This document shows positions 1 to 8,799 of a stretch of DNA of 64,000 nt, piece by piece. The stretch is taken from assembly GCA_964352985.1 (NCBI GenBank), contig CAYGUK010000002.1, positions 20,136 through 84,135 on the forward strand. The letters run 5' to 3'. Position 1 is the first letter of the stretch, and every line of letters starts with the position of its first letter. The position numbers and the translations under genes were made by a program. This stretch comes from CAYGUK01 sp964352985 (GTDB lineage Bacteria; Pseudomonadota; Gammaproteobacteria; JAHCLG01). The notes beneath the pieces were generated by a model that worked only from the letters and a program-made list of their open reading frames with translations, was not told the DNA's origin and made no database searches.

Positions 1-116
1 AAGTAAAAGAAGAAGAAGATGATATTTTAACCGTATTAAAAGATATTCGAACTAGACTCGCTCGCCTTGAAAAACGAGTCAAGTCCCTTGCTGAACCTAA
101 AGAAGATAAAGAATAA
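1..116 (+). CDS. C-terminal fragment of an unknown protein
   Basis: An open frame enters from the left edge (first full codon at base 3) and stops with TAA at 114-116. The 37 visible residues are highly charged, with a heptad-like stretch (ILTVLKDIRTRLARLEKRV) that suggests a short coiled coil followed by a Lys/Glu-rich tail. The start lies outside the window and the tail alone does not identify the family; a coiled-coil-tailed membrane protein such as a phage-shock-type protein is possible but unproven. It converges on the next gene with only 4 bases between the stops. Confidence 0.55.
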   Translation, partial: VKEEEDDILTVLKDIRTRLARLEKRVKSLAEPKEDKE

Positions 117-120
117 TTAT

Positions 121-525
121 TTATGCAGCTTCTTTTTCTATATTCTGATCATTTGCTGATGAAGGTTTATTTTTCGCATATAAAAAGCTTTTAAATTCTT
201 TAAAATTGATGTTCTCTGCAAAATTAACAAGCCTATTTTCTAATTCGTCGGCAGTGATCTCGGGATGTGCTTTCATCGTTTTGGTTTTAAAATCCATAAC
301 AAGATGAAGTTTTTTAACAATATCTTTTAAGGCTCTGTCGTTTTTTCCATGATCAGCAATAATTAGAAAAGATCCGACAATAACAATTGCACTTGCAATC
401 ACTGCAGGATCGATATGAAACAAAGGCATGGCGATATTTAAATGATCTAACATTAAAATTAACACACCACATAATGTAAACGCTAAACTTAATAATCGAT
501 AACGATACCCAGATTTCATCTTCAT
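121..525 (-). CDS. Small two-helix inner-membrane protein, unknown function
   Basis: A 134-residue protein whose N-terminal half holds two hydrophobic segments (about residues 9-26 and 38-57). The cytoplasmic half is amphipathic and charged and ends in a Glu/Ala tail. A GAGG Shine-Dalgarno lies just before two possible ATGs (residues 1 and 3). No family recognised; topology suggests a membrane-anchored accessory factor. Two copies of a 14-bp direct repeat lie upstream in its presumed promoter region. Confidence 0.6.
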   Translation of the reverse strand: MKMKSGYRYRLLSLAFTLCGVLILMLDHLNIAMPLFHIDPAVIASAIVIVGSFLIIADHGKNDRALKDIVKKLHLVMDFKTKTMKAHPEITADELENRLVNFAENINFKEFKSFLYAKNKPSSANDQNIEKEAA

Positions 526-550
526 TTACCTCATACTTAAATCCAACGAG

Positions 551-614
551 AGTATGCTTATTCTAAAAGTTGGATAATATCAGAACTAATGACAGTCAAT
601 AGTATGCTTATTCT
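551..614. repeat. Pair of 14-bp direct repeats
   Basis: The sequence AGTATGCTTATTCT occurs at 551-564 and again at 601-614, exactly 50 bases apart start to start, in the otherwise featureless 180-bp gap upstream of the small membrane-protein gene. Spacing near five helical turns would suit a repeated operator, but nothing else supports a binding function. Confidence 0.4.
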
Positions 615-705
615 TAAGTGTAGTTCATGAATGTGGCTCTTTCATCATTGATAGACAATTTGACATCATTTTAAGATATTGATTAATAGTTAAATTTAAA
701 AAAAA

Positions 706-1080
706 TTAATTGCCGTCAATCGCTCTAGAATGGCCATTTTCGTCAATTGCGACAAATGTGAAGGTGCCTTCAGTGACTTTGACTGAATTGGCTTGTTCAG
801 GAGGGTGAGCCCAAGCCTCGATTTTAATTTTCATAGAGGTGCGGCCGACATGAATGAGCTTGCCGTAACAGGTTACTAAATCACCCACTTTTACTGGATG
901 AATAAACGTCATTGCATTAATTGCTATAGTAACTGCTCGACCATTACATTTTTTCTTAGCAAGAATGCCTGCACCTAAATCCATTTGAGAAACTAGCCAT
1001 CCGCCAAATATATCACCATTAGCATTGGTGTCTCGGGGCATTGCTAGCGTTTGCATTACAATATCACCATCAGGCGCCAT
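706..1080 (-). CDS. yciA: Acyl-CoA thioesterase, YciA type
   Basis: A 124-residue single hot-dog-fold acyl-CoA thioesterase that hydrolyses acyl-CoA to free acid and CoA in the cytoplasm. The N-terminal signature NANGDIFGGWLVSQMDLGAG carries the conserved Asp of the YciA active site, followed by the typical AVTIAINAMTFIHPVKVGDLV strand-turn. Length matches the family (about 130 residues). The start codon sits directly after the terminator hairpin of upstream sodB, whose T-tract leads into the GGAG ribosome site, so some expression may come from readthrough. Confidence 0.9.
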   Translation of the reverse strand: MAPDGDIVMQTLAMPRDTNANGDIFGGWLVSQMDLGAGILAKKKCNGRAVTIAINAMTFIHPVKVGDLVTCYGKLIHVGRTSMKIKIEAWAHPPEQANSVKVTEGTFTFVAIDENGHSRAIDGN

Positions 1081-1094
1081 ATTTTTTCTCCATA

Positions 1095-1121
1095 AAAAAG
1101 CCAGGCTTATACCTGGCTTTT
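1095..1121 (-). terminator. Intrinsic terminator of sodB
   Basis: Stem AAAAGCCAGG / CCTGGCTTTT with a 6-nt loop. Read on the minus strand it follows sodB and ends in a run of T. The yciA ribosome-binding site begins a few bases further on. Confidence 0.8.
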
Positions 1122-1139
1122 ATGATACTGATTAAATCA

Positions 1140-1721
1140 TTAACCTTCAAAGTTTTTACTAACAAATTCCCAGTTAACAATTTCCCAGAATGACTCGACA
1201 TATTTTGGTCTTGCATTGCGATAATCGATGTAATAAGCATGTTCCCAAACATCACAAGTTAATAATGCTTTCTTGTTTTCTGTCATGGGGGTGCCCGCAT
1301 TTGCGGTACTAATTAGTTCAAGTCCACCGTCGTTATTTTTAACTAACCATGCCCAGCCCGAGCCAAATGTACTCACTGCAGTTTTAGTGAAGTCTTCTTT
1401 AAATTTTTCAAATGAACCAAAGGTATTATTAATATTGTCTAATAACGCGCCTTGTGGTTTACCTTTGCTGCTTGGTGATAAGCAGTGCCAGTAGAAAGTG
1501 TGATTCCATATTTGGGCAGCATTATTGAAAACACCCCCGGTTGCTTTCATAATGATTTCTTCTAGTGACAAGCCTTCGTAATTTGTGCTTGGAATTAAAT
1601 TATTTAAATTATTAACGTAAGCAGCGTGATGCTTGCCGTAATGATATTCTAGTGTTTCTTTTGAGATATGAGGTGCTAATGCATCCATATCATAAGGTAA
1701 TTTGGGTAATTCAAACGGCAT
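1140..1721 (-). CDS. sodB: Iron superoxide dismutase
   Basis: Cytoplasmic Fe-type superoxide dismutase converting superoxide to peroxide and oxygen. The metal ligands are visible: His in LEYHYGKHH, His in NHTFYWH, and Asp and His in [11 protein letters not shown]. The Gln in [13 protein letters not shown], placed N-terminally of the second ligand helix, is the Fe-SOD arrangement. Length (193) is normal. Two ATGs are adjacent (1724 and 1721); the second is chosen because family members begin with MPFELP and it sits about 7 nt from AGGAG. It neighbours grxD (divergent), bfr, bfd and a peroxiredoxin, forming an iron and oxidative-stress cluster. Confidence 0.95.
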   Translation of the reverse strand: MPFELPKLPYDMDALAPHISKETLEYHYGKHHAAYVNNLNNLIPSTNYEGLSLEEIIMKATGGVFNNAAQIWNHTFYWHCLSPSSKGKPQGALLDNINNTFGSFEKFKEDFTKTAVSTFGSGWAWLVKNNDGGLELISTANAGTPMTENKKALLTCDVWEHAYYIDYRNARPKYVESFWEIVNWEFVSKNFEG

Positions 1722-1923
1722 CATTATTCTCCTATTGCTTCATATTGCGAAAACAGTAGAGTGTAGTAAGTCATCGTCAACTTCGCAAGGGATAATGACA
1801 AGATCTTTATTTCTTGCTAAACTAAAGTAAGTACGGTATAGCTTAAATTGAATGAAATAATTTCAATTAAGTTTTATTAGAACTTTAATGTGTTGACAGC
1901 TTAACTTTGAAAAAGGGTAATGA

Positions 1924-2244
1924 ATGAATATTTTAGAAGAAATTAAAGATCAAATCGAAAGCAATCCTATTATTCTTTACATGAAAGGAAGTCCGCAATT
2001 TCCGATGTGCGGTTTTTCTGCTCGTGCTGTTCAACTATTAAATTCATGTGGGAAAAAGTATGCTTATATTGATATATTACAAAATCCTGAAATAAGACAA
2101 ACTTTACCGCAATATGCTAATTGGCCGACTTTCCCACAATTATATATTCGAGGTGAATTGATTGGCGGCTCTGATATTATTGCTGAACTTCATGAGCAAG
2201 GTGAGTTGCAAAAACTGATTGAGAATTGTGTTGATCAGGATTGA
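1924..2244 (+). CDS. grxD: Monothiol glutaredoxin, Grx4 type
   Basis: A 106-residue monothiol glutaredoxin with the CGFS active site at residues 29-32, preceded by MKGSPQFPMCGFS and followed by WPTFPQLYIRGELIGGSDI, the glutathione-binding TP motif and GG turn. Such proteins bind a bridging [2Fe-2S] cluster with glutathione and carry Fe-S clusters, often with BolA. The gene is divergent from sodB across about 200 bp, and both products are tied to iron metabolism. A strong symmetrical hairpin about 190 bp downstream may end the transcript. Confidence 0.95.
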   Translation: MNILEEIKDQIESNPIILYMKGSPQFPMCGFSARAVQLLNSCGKKYAYIDILQNPEIRQTLPQYANWPTFPQLYIRGELIGGSDIIAELHEQGELQKLIENCVDQD

Positions 2245-2430
2245 AAAATTAAATTCTATATAAATTTATCTTTCAGCGGCTCGTAATTACTATTTTTTGA
2301 ATATCTTCTCTGGCGTGAGATTTTAAATTATTTTAGTTTTAACTCTGGGGAAAGATTATTACCTCTCTAGATATTATTAACCTGAACTGATTATTTGTGT
2401 GTGTTATTTAATATTTTAGATTTTTATGGA

Positions 2431-2466
2431 TTTGGGGAAAGCATACTTTTCCCCAAAGCGTTATTT
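2431..2466. terminator. Symmetric hairpin between grxD and bfr
   Basis: A perfect 10-bp stem (TTTGGGGAAA / TTTCCCCAAA, 2431-2440 with 2448-2457), followed on the plus strand by a T-rich stretch. It lies between the convergent ends of grxD and bfr and probably works as a terminator in either direction. The rest of 2245-2521 shows no gene. Confidence 0.55.
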
Positions 2467-2521
2467 TTTGTAATTCTATATTTGGTGGATTAGTTCTGTA
2501 CTCAGATGAATGAAAGTTATA

Positions 2522-2986
2522 TTAAATGTTTTTTTGTAAGTAAATTTCCAATCCAAGACGATTAATTAAATCTTGCTGTGTTTCAAGCCAATCAACATGC
2601 TCCTCTTCACTAATTAAAATATTATTTAATAAATCTCTGGTTACAAAATCTTTTACAGACTCACAATAAGCAATTGCTTCACGTAAATCAGGGATTGCTT
2701 CTAATTCGAGTTTTAAATCACACTCAATTATTTCTTGTGGATTTTCTCCAATATAAAGTTTTCCTAATTGTTGGAGGTTTGGTAAACCTTCAAGAAATAA
2801 AATCCTATCTACTAAATGATCAGCATGTTTCATTTCGTCAATAGATTCGTGATACTCATGGTCTGCAATTTTAGTGAGACCCCAATTTTTATACATGCGA
2901 GAGTGGAGGAAATATTGATTGATAGCGGTAAGTTCATTTTTGAGAATTTTATTTAAGTGTTCTATTACTTTATTATCAATTTCCAT
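2522..2986 (-). CDS. bfr: Bacterioferritin
   Basis: A 154-residue haem-containing ferritin that oxidises and stores iron in a 24-mer shell. The ferroxidase residues fall at canonical positions: Glu18, Glu51, His54 and the later EEEHVDW pair. Met52, the axial haem ligand shared between two subunits, is present in [10 protein letters not shown]. An upstream in-frame ATG at 3013 would add nine residues, but the start at 2986 matches the family and has GGAG 7-8 nt upstream. It lies downstream of bfd on the same strand and is probably co-transcribed from the Fur-box promoter. Confidence 0.95.
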   Translation of the reverse strand: MEIDNKVIEHLNKILKNELTAINQYFLHSRMYKNWGLTKIADHEYHESIDEMKHADHLVDRILFLEGLPNLQQLGKLYIGENPQEIIECDLKLELEAIPDLREAIAYCESVKDFVTRDLLNNILISEEEHVDWLETQQDLINRLGLEIYLQKNI

Positions 2987-3056
2987 GTCTACTCCAAAAG
3001 TTTTGTTAGGCAAGTGAGACGGCAGTATATCGTTAATGGAATAGATATTGAAATAG

Positions 3057-3248
3057 TTAGTCAGATTTATTCATTTTGACTTGGGGTTGTTGTTGGTGAT
3101 TGAGTAGGGCGCGAGCATGATTTTTACATTTGCCGCATTGTTTTGCGACACCCAACTCATTGCACAATGCTTTCATCGTGCAACAGCCTTTTTCTATAGC
3201 TATTTTTATATGTTTATCAGTGACTTGTTTACAAATGCACACATACAT
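3057..3248 (-). CDS. bfd: Bacterioferritin-associated ferredoxin
   Basis: A 63-residue [2Fe-2S] protein with the Bfd cysteine pattern CxC near the N-terminus ([11 protein letters not shown]) and CxxC in the middle ([11 protein letters not shown]). Bfd docks on bacterioferritin and supplies electrons that release stored iron. The gene is immediately upstream of bfr on the same strand, the classical arrangement, and downstream of a Fur-like site at 3286-3304. Confidence 0.92.
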   Translation of the reverse strand: MYVCICKQVTDKHIKIAIEKGCCTMKALCNELGVAKQCGKCKNHARALLNHQQQPQVKMNKSD

Positions 3249-3285
3249 GATTCAAGCATCCTTAGGGAATTATATTAAATATAAT

Positions 3286-3304
3286 GTAAATGAGAATTAT
3301 TGTC
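3286..3304. promoter_or_regulatory. Putative Fur box
   Basis: The 19-bp sequence GTAAATGAGAATTATTGTC matches the Fur consensus GATAATGATAATCATTATC at 14 of 19 positions. It lies 38 bp before the bfd start and about 110 bp before the peroxiredoxin start, so it could repress one or both divergent genes when iron is plentiful. Matches were counted by eye; no binding data. Confidence 0.6.
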
Positions 3305-3412
3305 AAATGAGATTGAGTCTTAATATATTGAGTTAAGAGAAAGTTGACAGGCCTGTTGGCTTGGGTGAAACTTGGCGCCTTAATTCAACTAAGATAAATT
3401 TTGGAGTAGAAA

Positions 3413-4018
3413 ATGAGTGTATTAGTAGGTCGTAAAGCCCCCGATTTTTGTGTTTCTGCGGTTTTGGCAAATGGTGAAATTGTTGGAAATTTTCGTTTGA
3501 GTGAAGCTACCAAAGGAAAGTATGGATTAGTATTCTTTTATCCTCTCGATTTTACTTTTGTTTGTCCTTCAGAATTAATTGCCTTAAATCATCGCATGAA
3601 TGAATTCAAAAATAGAAATGTTGAAGTTGTTGGTGTGTCGATTGATTCTCAATTCACTCATAACGCCTGGCGCAACACTGCTGAAAAAGATGGTGGTATT
3701 GGTAAATTGGAATATACATTGGCTGCTGATATCAATCATGGTATTTGTCGTTCTTATGGTGTTGAACATCCTGAAGCAGGAGTAGCATTACGTGGTGCAT
3801 TTATTATTGATAGAAATGGTTTAGTTAGATCTCAAATTGTGAATGATTTACCACTTGGTCGCAACATTGATGAAATTATTCGTATCGTTGATGCACTACA
3901 ATTTTTTGAAGAACACGGTGAAGTTTGTCCTGCTGGCTGGAATAAAGGTGATAAAGGTATGAAAGCTTCTCCAGATGGTGTTGCAAGTTATTTAGCAGAA
4001 AATTCAGATAAACTTTAA
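3413..4018 (+). CDS. Typical 2-Cys peroxiredoxin (AhpC/Tsa family)
   Basis: A 201-residue thioredoxin-fold peroxidase that reduces hydrogen peroxide and organic hydroperoxides. The peroxidatic Cys51 lies in DFTFVCPSE and the resolving Cys172 in HGEVCPAGW; the C-terminal tail is of the Prx1 type. No ahpF or thioredoxin-reductase-like partner is adjacent, so reduction is probably by thioredoxin. TTGGAG lies 6 nt before the ATG. It is divergent from bfd-bfr across a region with a Fur-like site, and a strong terminator follows. Confidence 0.92.
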   Translation: MSVLVGRKAPDFCVSAVLANGEIVGNFRLSEATKGKYGLVFFYPLDFTFVCPSELIALNHRMNEFKNRNVEVVGVSIDSQFTHNAWRNTAEKDGGIGKLEYTLAADINHGICRSYGVEHPEAGVALRGAFIIDRNGLVRSQIVNDLPLGRNIDEIIRIVDALQFFEEHGEVCPAGWNKGDKGMKASPDGVASYLAENSDKL

Positions 4019-4047
4019 TGAGTTTTGTTACCAATATAGTCATCGTG

Positions 4048-4079
4048 AAAACCATTCTTTACAAATAAAGAATGGTTTT
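4048..4079 (+). terminator. Intrinsic terminator after the peroxiredoxin gene
   Basis: A perfect 14-bp stem (AAAACCATTCTTTA / TAAAGAATGGTTTT) with a 4-nt loop begins 30 bases after the stop codon; the stem ends in four T. Confidence 0.8.
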
Positions 4080-4085
4080 CTGTAT

Positions 4086-4597
4086 TTTGTCTTTTTATTT
4101 TTTTTCAACATTAGCAAATTTTTTTTTAAAATTAATTGCATAATACCTGTTACACGATTAAACTCCACAGACTTTGTAAATAGTGAAAAATTTGTTTAAT
4201 ACGAAAATATTTTTCAGAAAAATGCACGATACTTGAAATTTAAAACGTATTTTTTTAAAAAAATTAATTATTTTTTTAAAAAAAAGAAATAAGCTATTTA
4301 TTTTTATATAATTGTTTGGTATATAAAACAGACAAAGTGCGAAATAGTTTCTGATAGAGAGGGGGACGCACGTAATTCAAAATCGTGTGTGTCTTTCACT
4401 TTCAGAAGAAGGGTTAAACCTAAAATAAAAAACATATTCCTTTGGGGGAAGTAATGTGCGTTTTTATTTAGGTGAAACACTAAAGCCAGTTAAAAATTTT
4501 TTAAATGGTAATAGTGTTGTAAAGTATCAGCTGATGCTTTTCTTATGTGTTTTATTTAAGTTTCCCCTCTTCTAAGTAGTGAAGGAGATCTAAGAAC
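4086..4597 (+). other. Long non-coding leader before the first porin gene
   Basis: About 510 bp with no credible gene. The first half is nearly pure A/T. The second half holds RNA-fold candidates: GACGCACG near 4366 can pair with CGTGTGTC near 4385 using one G-U pair, and AACACTA near 4476 can pair with TAGTGTT near 4512. The porin ribosome site AAGGAG lies just before 4598. A structured 5' untranslated region, possibly a target for small-RNA control as in many porin mRNAs, is an inference. Confidence 0.35.
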
Positions 4598-5902
4598 ATG
4601 AAGGTTAAAACGGTTGTAGCTTCAATGTTTGTGCTAGGCCTTTTAGGCGGAACCGCTATCGGTGCACAACAACGGGGCGATATCGCAGGATTGCGTGCTC
4701 GTCTCAATGAAGGTAGTCATCAAGTTTATACAAAGGGTGGAAGTAACTGGTTTACACAACACGTTACTGTTAATGGACAAATTCGAGTAGATGCTGGTAT
4801 CAGTGATGAAACTCGTGCTGATCCTATTACAGGTCGTTTAGGTGTAAGTGGTATTTGGTTAAACCCAGCAATTTTTGTTGGTAATCCAGGTAACCGTTCT
4901 TCCAGTGATTTAAATTTACGTAATTCAAATATCTCTGTTGATATTCAACCAGCTAGCTGGGTCAATGGTCATATCGAAATCGTTGCACAAAGTTCTAGAA
5001 GTGTTAACCAAGCTGTGTTAACGCTTGCAAATAGAATTAGTTTTGTTTCTTTAGACGAAGCTTATGCAACTTTAGGTGAATTATCGCAATCACCATTTTT
5101 CTTTAGTGCTGGTCGCATGTATGTGCCTTTTGGTAACTACAAAGATCCGCATCCATTGACATATAGTTTACCTCAAGAGTTATCTGAAATTAACGCTGTT
5201 GCTGCTAACTTAGGTTACGTGCAACCTTGTGGTTTCTGGGGTAGTGTCTACGCATTCCGCGGTGATTTACTCCGTGCGCCAACTTTAAATGGTGCAGGTT
5301 TTGTTACTAATAACCATGCAAACATCAACAATGGTGGTGTTGACGTAGGTTATGATTGGGGTGATGGTTCAGGCCAAACAGGCTTTATGCTTGGTGGTAG
5401 CTGGGTATTTAACATGTTAGATGCTCGTGCAATTTATCCTCGTGTAACTATTAATAATGCTGCTGCATTCCAATATAACACTTCAGCTGGTGGTGTTGCA
5501 TTACACGCCGATGGTTATTGGAATAACTTTGATGCTGATGTTACTTGGGTAACAGCAGTACGTCGTTTCAGTGTAATTGATGCAACGTTTAACGGTGTTG
5601 GTGCTAAACCAAGTTCATTAGGTGTTCATGTTGGTTACGGCTTCATGGCTATGGGTCACGAAAACCGTGTATCAGCTGGTTATGAACAAACATCGCAATC
5701 TTTAGCATTCTTCTTACCTAAGCGTCGTTGGATTGCAGATTGGACTATGGGTCTTGCTAAGAACACCAATCTTCAATTTGAATATACTCACGACCGCGAT
5801 TATAGTGCTGGTTCAAACACAACTGTTCTTGGTGCTGTTATTCCTGGTAGTGGTAGAAATGCTAATACTGGTAAAGTTAGACTTTCAGTTGGATTCTTAT
5901 AA
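4598..5902 (+). CDS. LbtU-family outer-membrane porin (paralog 1)
   Basis: A 434-residue outer-membrane beta-barrel with a cleavable signal peptide (about residues 1-22, ending TAIGA). Alternating aromatic strands and the motifs RMYVPFGNY and LPKRRWIADWTMG are shared with the second porin at 9076, so the two are paralogs. The protein ends in Phe-Leu, an outer-membrane-type terminus. The family is named after the Legionella siderophore porin LbtU, but transport of a siderophore by this copy is not shown. Unlike paralog 2 it lacks the N-terminal coiled-coil extension and has no visible Fur site. A long leader precedes it and a strong terminator follows. Confidence 0.8.
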   Translation: MKVKTVVASMFVLGLLGGTAIGAQQRGDIAGLRARLNEGSHQVYTKGGSNWFTQHVTVNGQIRVDAGISDETRADPITGRLGVSGIWLNPAIFVGNPGNRSSSDLNLRNSNISVDIQPASWVNGHIEIVAQSSRSVNQAVLTLANRISFVSLDEAYATLGELSQSPFFFSAGRMYVPFGNYKDPHPLTYSLPQELSEINAVAANLGYVQPCGFWGSVYAFRGDLLRAPTLNGAGFVTNNHANINNGGVDVGYDWGDGSGQTGFMLGGSWVFNMLDARAIYPRVTINNAAAFQYNTSAGGVALHADGYWNNFDADVTWVTAVRRFSVIDATFNGVGAKPSSLGVHVGYGFMAMGHENRVSAGYEQTSQSLAFFLPKRRWIADWTMGLAKNTNLQFEYTHDRDYSAGSNTTVLGAVIPGSGRNANTGKVRLSVGFL

Positions 5903-5920
5903 TCTAACTACCAAAGTTGA

Positions 5921-5950
5921 AAAAAACCCCGCAATAGCGGGGTTTTTTTT
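5921..5950 (+). terminator. Intrinsic terminator of the first porin gene
   Basis: A GC-rich stem (AAAAACCCCGC / GCGGGGTTTTT) with a short ATA loop and eight T, placed 18 bases after the stop. The symmetric A/T arms may also end rnt transcription from the other strand. Confidence 0.9.
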
Positions 5951-5980
5951 ATATATAAGATTATTTTTTAATAGCTACTT

Positions 5981-6592
5981 TCATCGATTTTTGTTTGCTT
6001 GTTCCCAATTATTTACAATCTTGCAAAATAATTCTGCCGTTCTTTTTGCATCGTAAATTGCACTATGCGCTTTATCTCTATCAAAAGGAATATTAGCGGC
6101 ATCTGCAGCTCTAGCTAAAACTGTTTGCCCGTAAGCGAGTGCGCTCAATGTTGCTGTATCGAAAGTTGTGAAAGCATGAAATGGATTTCTTTTTAAGTTA
6201 TGCCGTTTAATTGCGGCGTTTATAAAAGATAAATCGAACCAAGCATTATGAGCAACAATAACAGCGCGTTGGCAATCGACTTTTTTAACGGCGTGTCTAA
6301 CGGATTGAAAAATCTTTTGGAGTGCTAACTCTTCGTCAATAGCATAGCGAAAAGGATGATGTGGATCGATACCAGTAAATTCTAGAGCATTTTTTTCTAA
6401 ATTTGCACCTTCAAAAGGTTTAACATGATAGGCGTGGCATTGATCAGGATAAAGTAATCCTTTGTCATCCATGCTAATGATAACAAGTGCAATTTCTAGG
6501 ATTGCGTCAGTTTCTGCATTAAAACCAGCGGTTTCAATGTCGATCACAACGGGCAAGTAGCCGCGAAAACGATTGGCAATTTTGTGAGTCAT
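5981..6592 (-). CDS. rnt: Ribonuclease T
   Basis: A 203-residue DEDDh 3'-5' exoribonuclease that trims the 3' ends of tRNA and other stable RNAs. Catalytic residues are visible: Asp18 and Glu20 in VVIDIETAGF, Asp in AHNAWFDLSF, and His and Asp in DKAHSAIYDAKRTAELF. The KRNPFHAFTTFDTATLSALAYGQ region is diagnostic for RNase T rather than polymerase epsilon-type exonucleases. The ATG follows the pyrC stop with no gap (TAA then ATG), so translation is probably coupled to pyrC. Confidence 0.95.
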   Translation of the reverse strand: MTHKIANRFRGYLPVVIDIETAGFNAETDAILEIALVIISMDDKGLLYPDQCHAYHVKPFEGANLEKNALEFTGIDPHHPFRYAIDEELALQKIFQSVRHAVKKVDCQRAVIVAHNAWFDLSFINAAIKRHNLKRNPFHAFTTFDTATLSALAYGQTVLARAADAANIPFDRDKAHSAIYDAKRTAELFCKIVNNWEQANKNR

Positions 6593-7636
6593 TTAATTTT
6601 CCTCTATGACTTGCCAGGATAACATTTCTCCACTACACATGGGTACTACTGTTTGACTACCGAGTGATAATTTAAGAGGAACTTGCCATGGTTTCTTTTT
6701 CAGAGTGAGACGTGTTTGATTATATTTTATTTTATAAAAATCAGCGCCATAGCGACTTGCGAAATTTTCAAATTTATCGAGAGCATTATGCGAAGAAAAT
6801 ATTTCTGCATAGACTGATATTGCTGTAGGTGCTGAGTAAATTCCAGCACATCCACAAGTTTTTTCTTTTTGATGAATAGCATGGGGCGCACTATCCGTGC
6901 CCAGAAAAAAATGTGGATCTCCACTAATAGCCGCATTTATTAAGGCAAGTTGATCTTCTTTACGTTTTAAAATGGGCAGACAATAATGATGAGGGTTAAT
7001 TCCATCTTTAAATATAGCATTTCTATTTAGATATAAATGTTGTGGTGTAATGGTTGCCGCGACAAAGCTGTTACAGGAGGAAATAAATTCTACGGCGGTC
7101 TTTGTGGAAATGTGTTCTAATACTATTCTTAATTTTGGAAATTGTTGAATGATAGTCTGTAAAGTATCTTCAATAAATTTTGTTTCACGATCAAAAATAT
7201 CAACATTCCAATCTGTCACTTCACCATGTATTAGTAACGGTAAATCAATTTCTTGCATAGTTTCAAATAAATGAAATAACGCATTTATTTTAGTTACTCC
7301 TTGATGAGAGTGTGTCGTCGCACCTGCAGGATATAATTTTACGCCATGTATTATTGAAGAGTTTTTAGCTAGAATTAATTCGTCTTTTGAAGTGTGATCG
7401 GTTAAGTAAAGTGTCATGAGTGGTGTGAAAGTATTTTTATCATTCAATTGATTAATAATTTTATTGTAATAATTTTGTGCCAAGTCAACAGTAGTAATTG
7501 GTGGTACTAAATTTGGCATAATGACCGCGCGTTGAAAAGTACGGGCACTTTGATTAATAGTATCACTAAGGATATCACCATCACGTAGGTGAAGATGAAA
7601 ATCATCAGGCTTAATTATAGAAAGTGTTTCACTCAT
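6593..7636 (-). CDS. pyrC: Dihydroorotase
   Basis: A 347-residue class II dihydroorotase that cyclises N-carbamoyl-aspartate to dihydroorotate in pyrimidine synthesis. Zinc ligands appear in order: HLHLRDG near the N-terminus, the carboxylated Lys in VKLYPAGATT, His in LIHGEV and VLEHIST, and Asp in GTDSAPH. Length matches the E. coli enzyme. AAGGA lies 6 nt before the ATG. It is transcribed ahead of rnt and translationally coupled to it. Confidence 0.95.
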   Translation of the reverse strand: MSETLSIIKPDDFHLHLRDGDILSDTINQSARTFQRAVIMPNLVPPITTVDLAQNYYNKIINQLNDKNTFTPLMTLYLTDHTSKDELILAKNSSIIHGVKLYPAGATTHSHQGVTKINALFHLFETMQEIDLPLLIHGEVTDWNVDIFDRETKFIEDTLQTIIQQFPKLRIVLEHISTKTAVEFISSCNSFVAATITPQHLYLNRNAIFKDGINPHHYCLPILKRKEDQLALINAAISGDPHFFLGTDSAPHAIHQKEKTCGCAGIYSAPTAISVYAEIFSSHNALDKFENFASRYGADFYKIKYNQTRLTLKKKPWQVPLKLSLGSQTVVPMCSGEMLSWQVIEEN

Positions 7637-8070
7637 TGCTTTTCCTTAAAAAATTTTAATTGTAACTAATTACCTTTTGAGTAAGAAGTTATTCTTAATA
7701 TTAGTGCCGATACTCTGATAAATCCCAGCTTTGGCGCTTAATGTGAGAATGGCATTCTCCTACTAAGATCTCCAGTACTATAAAGAAACTGCTATTATCA
7801 TATATTATGAAACGTGAGCAGTTTTTTTCAAATTATTAATATTTCCTTGATACAATACTTATTTACTTCTCACGAAGTAAGCTTTCTAAGCGTCACATGT
7901 CTATGGAATCGCTTAAGATATACTTATTTGCAAAGACAATTTTATTGGTAAAATTTCTCAATGCCTGCTATACGGAATTTTAATAAACTTAGGTATTGAT
8001 TACTGCTTAAGGCTAGGATACTGTGATATCTTGTTAAATTAACTAAAATTGGAATTAATTTAGGTATTTT
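7637..8070. other. Non-coding gap with a 7-1-7 palindrome
   Basis: A 434-bp divergent gap between pyrC and the TerC-family gene without a credible ORF. It contains the perfect palindrome GAGAATG-G-CATTCTC at 7745-7759, about 110 bp before the pyrC start, which could be an operator. Its half sites resemble Fur half sites (TGAGAAT), but the spacing differs from a consensus Fur box. Confidence 0.35.
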
Positions 8071-8799
8071 ATGCAACATTTGTTAGACCCTAATAATTGG
8101 CTTGCCTTAATAACACTGATTTTTCTTGAAATTGTTTTAGGCGTTGATAATTTAGTGGTGTTAGCAATTACCTCATCACGTTTACCTGCCAATCAACAAC
8201 AGGGTGCTCGTCAGCTAGGATTGGCACTCGCTTTAATATTCAGATTAGTGTTATTAGCTTTAGCGAGTTGGATTGCATCATTAACGAAACCTTTATTTAT
8301 CGTTTTCACATTATCTGTATCAGGACGTGATATTTTATTTGTTGTGGGTGGTTTCTTTTTGATTTTAAAAGGCGCTAAAGAAATTTATCACTTTGTTTGG
8401 AATAAAGAAGAAAATTCAACTAAGCAACAACATAGTCCATCACAGTATCTTTCTGTTATAGCCCAAATTGCATTTTTTGATATGGTGTTTTCACTTGATA
8501 GTATTATCACTGCAGTGGGAATGACAGATCATTATATTATTATGGCAATTGCAATTACTGCAGCTATCTTAGTTATGTTGTTAGCAAGTGAACCGCTTTG
8601 TCATTTTATAAATAAAAAACCTCGAGTGAAAATTTTAGCGCTGACTTTTATTTTACTTATAGGAATTATCTTGGTACTTGATGGTATTCACCTTGAAGTT
8701 TCACGATCGTATATCTATGTCGTAATTGTATTTTCAATTTTTGTTGAATTTTTGAACTCAAGCTTTGAAAAATATATCTCGCATAGCAGAGCTAAGTAA
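8071..8799 (+). CDS. TerC-family integral membrane protein
   Basis: A 242-residue polytopic protein with about seven hydrophobic segments and the two acidic signatures of the TerC superfamily: EIVLGVDNLVVLAI near the N-terminus and FDMVFSLDSIITAVG in the second half. Membrane-embedded acidic residues in this family bind or move metal ions, notably manganese loading of exported proteins. The substrate is not determined here. It lacks the CBS domains of larger relatives. It stands alone between two porin regions. Confidence 0.85.
   Translation: MQHLLDPNNWLALITLIFLEIVLGVDNLVVLAITSSRLPANQQQGARQLGLALALIFRLVLLALASWIASLTKPLFIVFTLSVSGRDILFVVGGFFLILKGAKEIYHFVWNKEENSTKQQHSPSQYLSVIAQIAFFDMVFSLDSIITAVGMTDHYIIMAIAITAAILVMLLASEPLCHFINKKPRVKILALTFILLIGIILVLDGIHLEVSRSYIYVVIVFSIFVEFLNSSFEKYISHSRAK

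Noticed and set aside
5733..6056. Plus-strand ORF across the porin 3' end
   Set aside because: Runs through the porin terminator and into antisense rnt; a frame shadow.
7745..7759. Palindrome as a Fur box
   Set aside because: Half-sites resemble Fur half-sites, but TGAGAAT and ATTCTCC are separated by three bases rather than the one of the 7-1-7 model; kept only as a generic palindrome.
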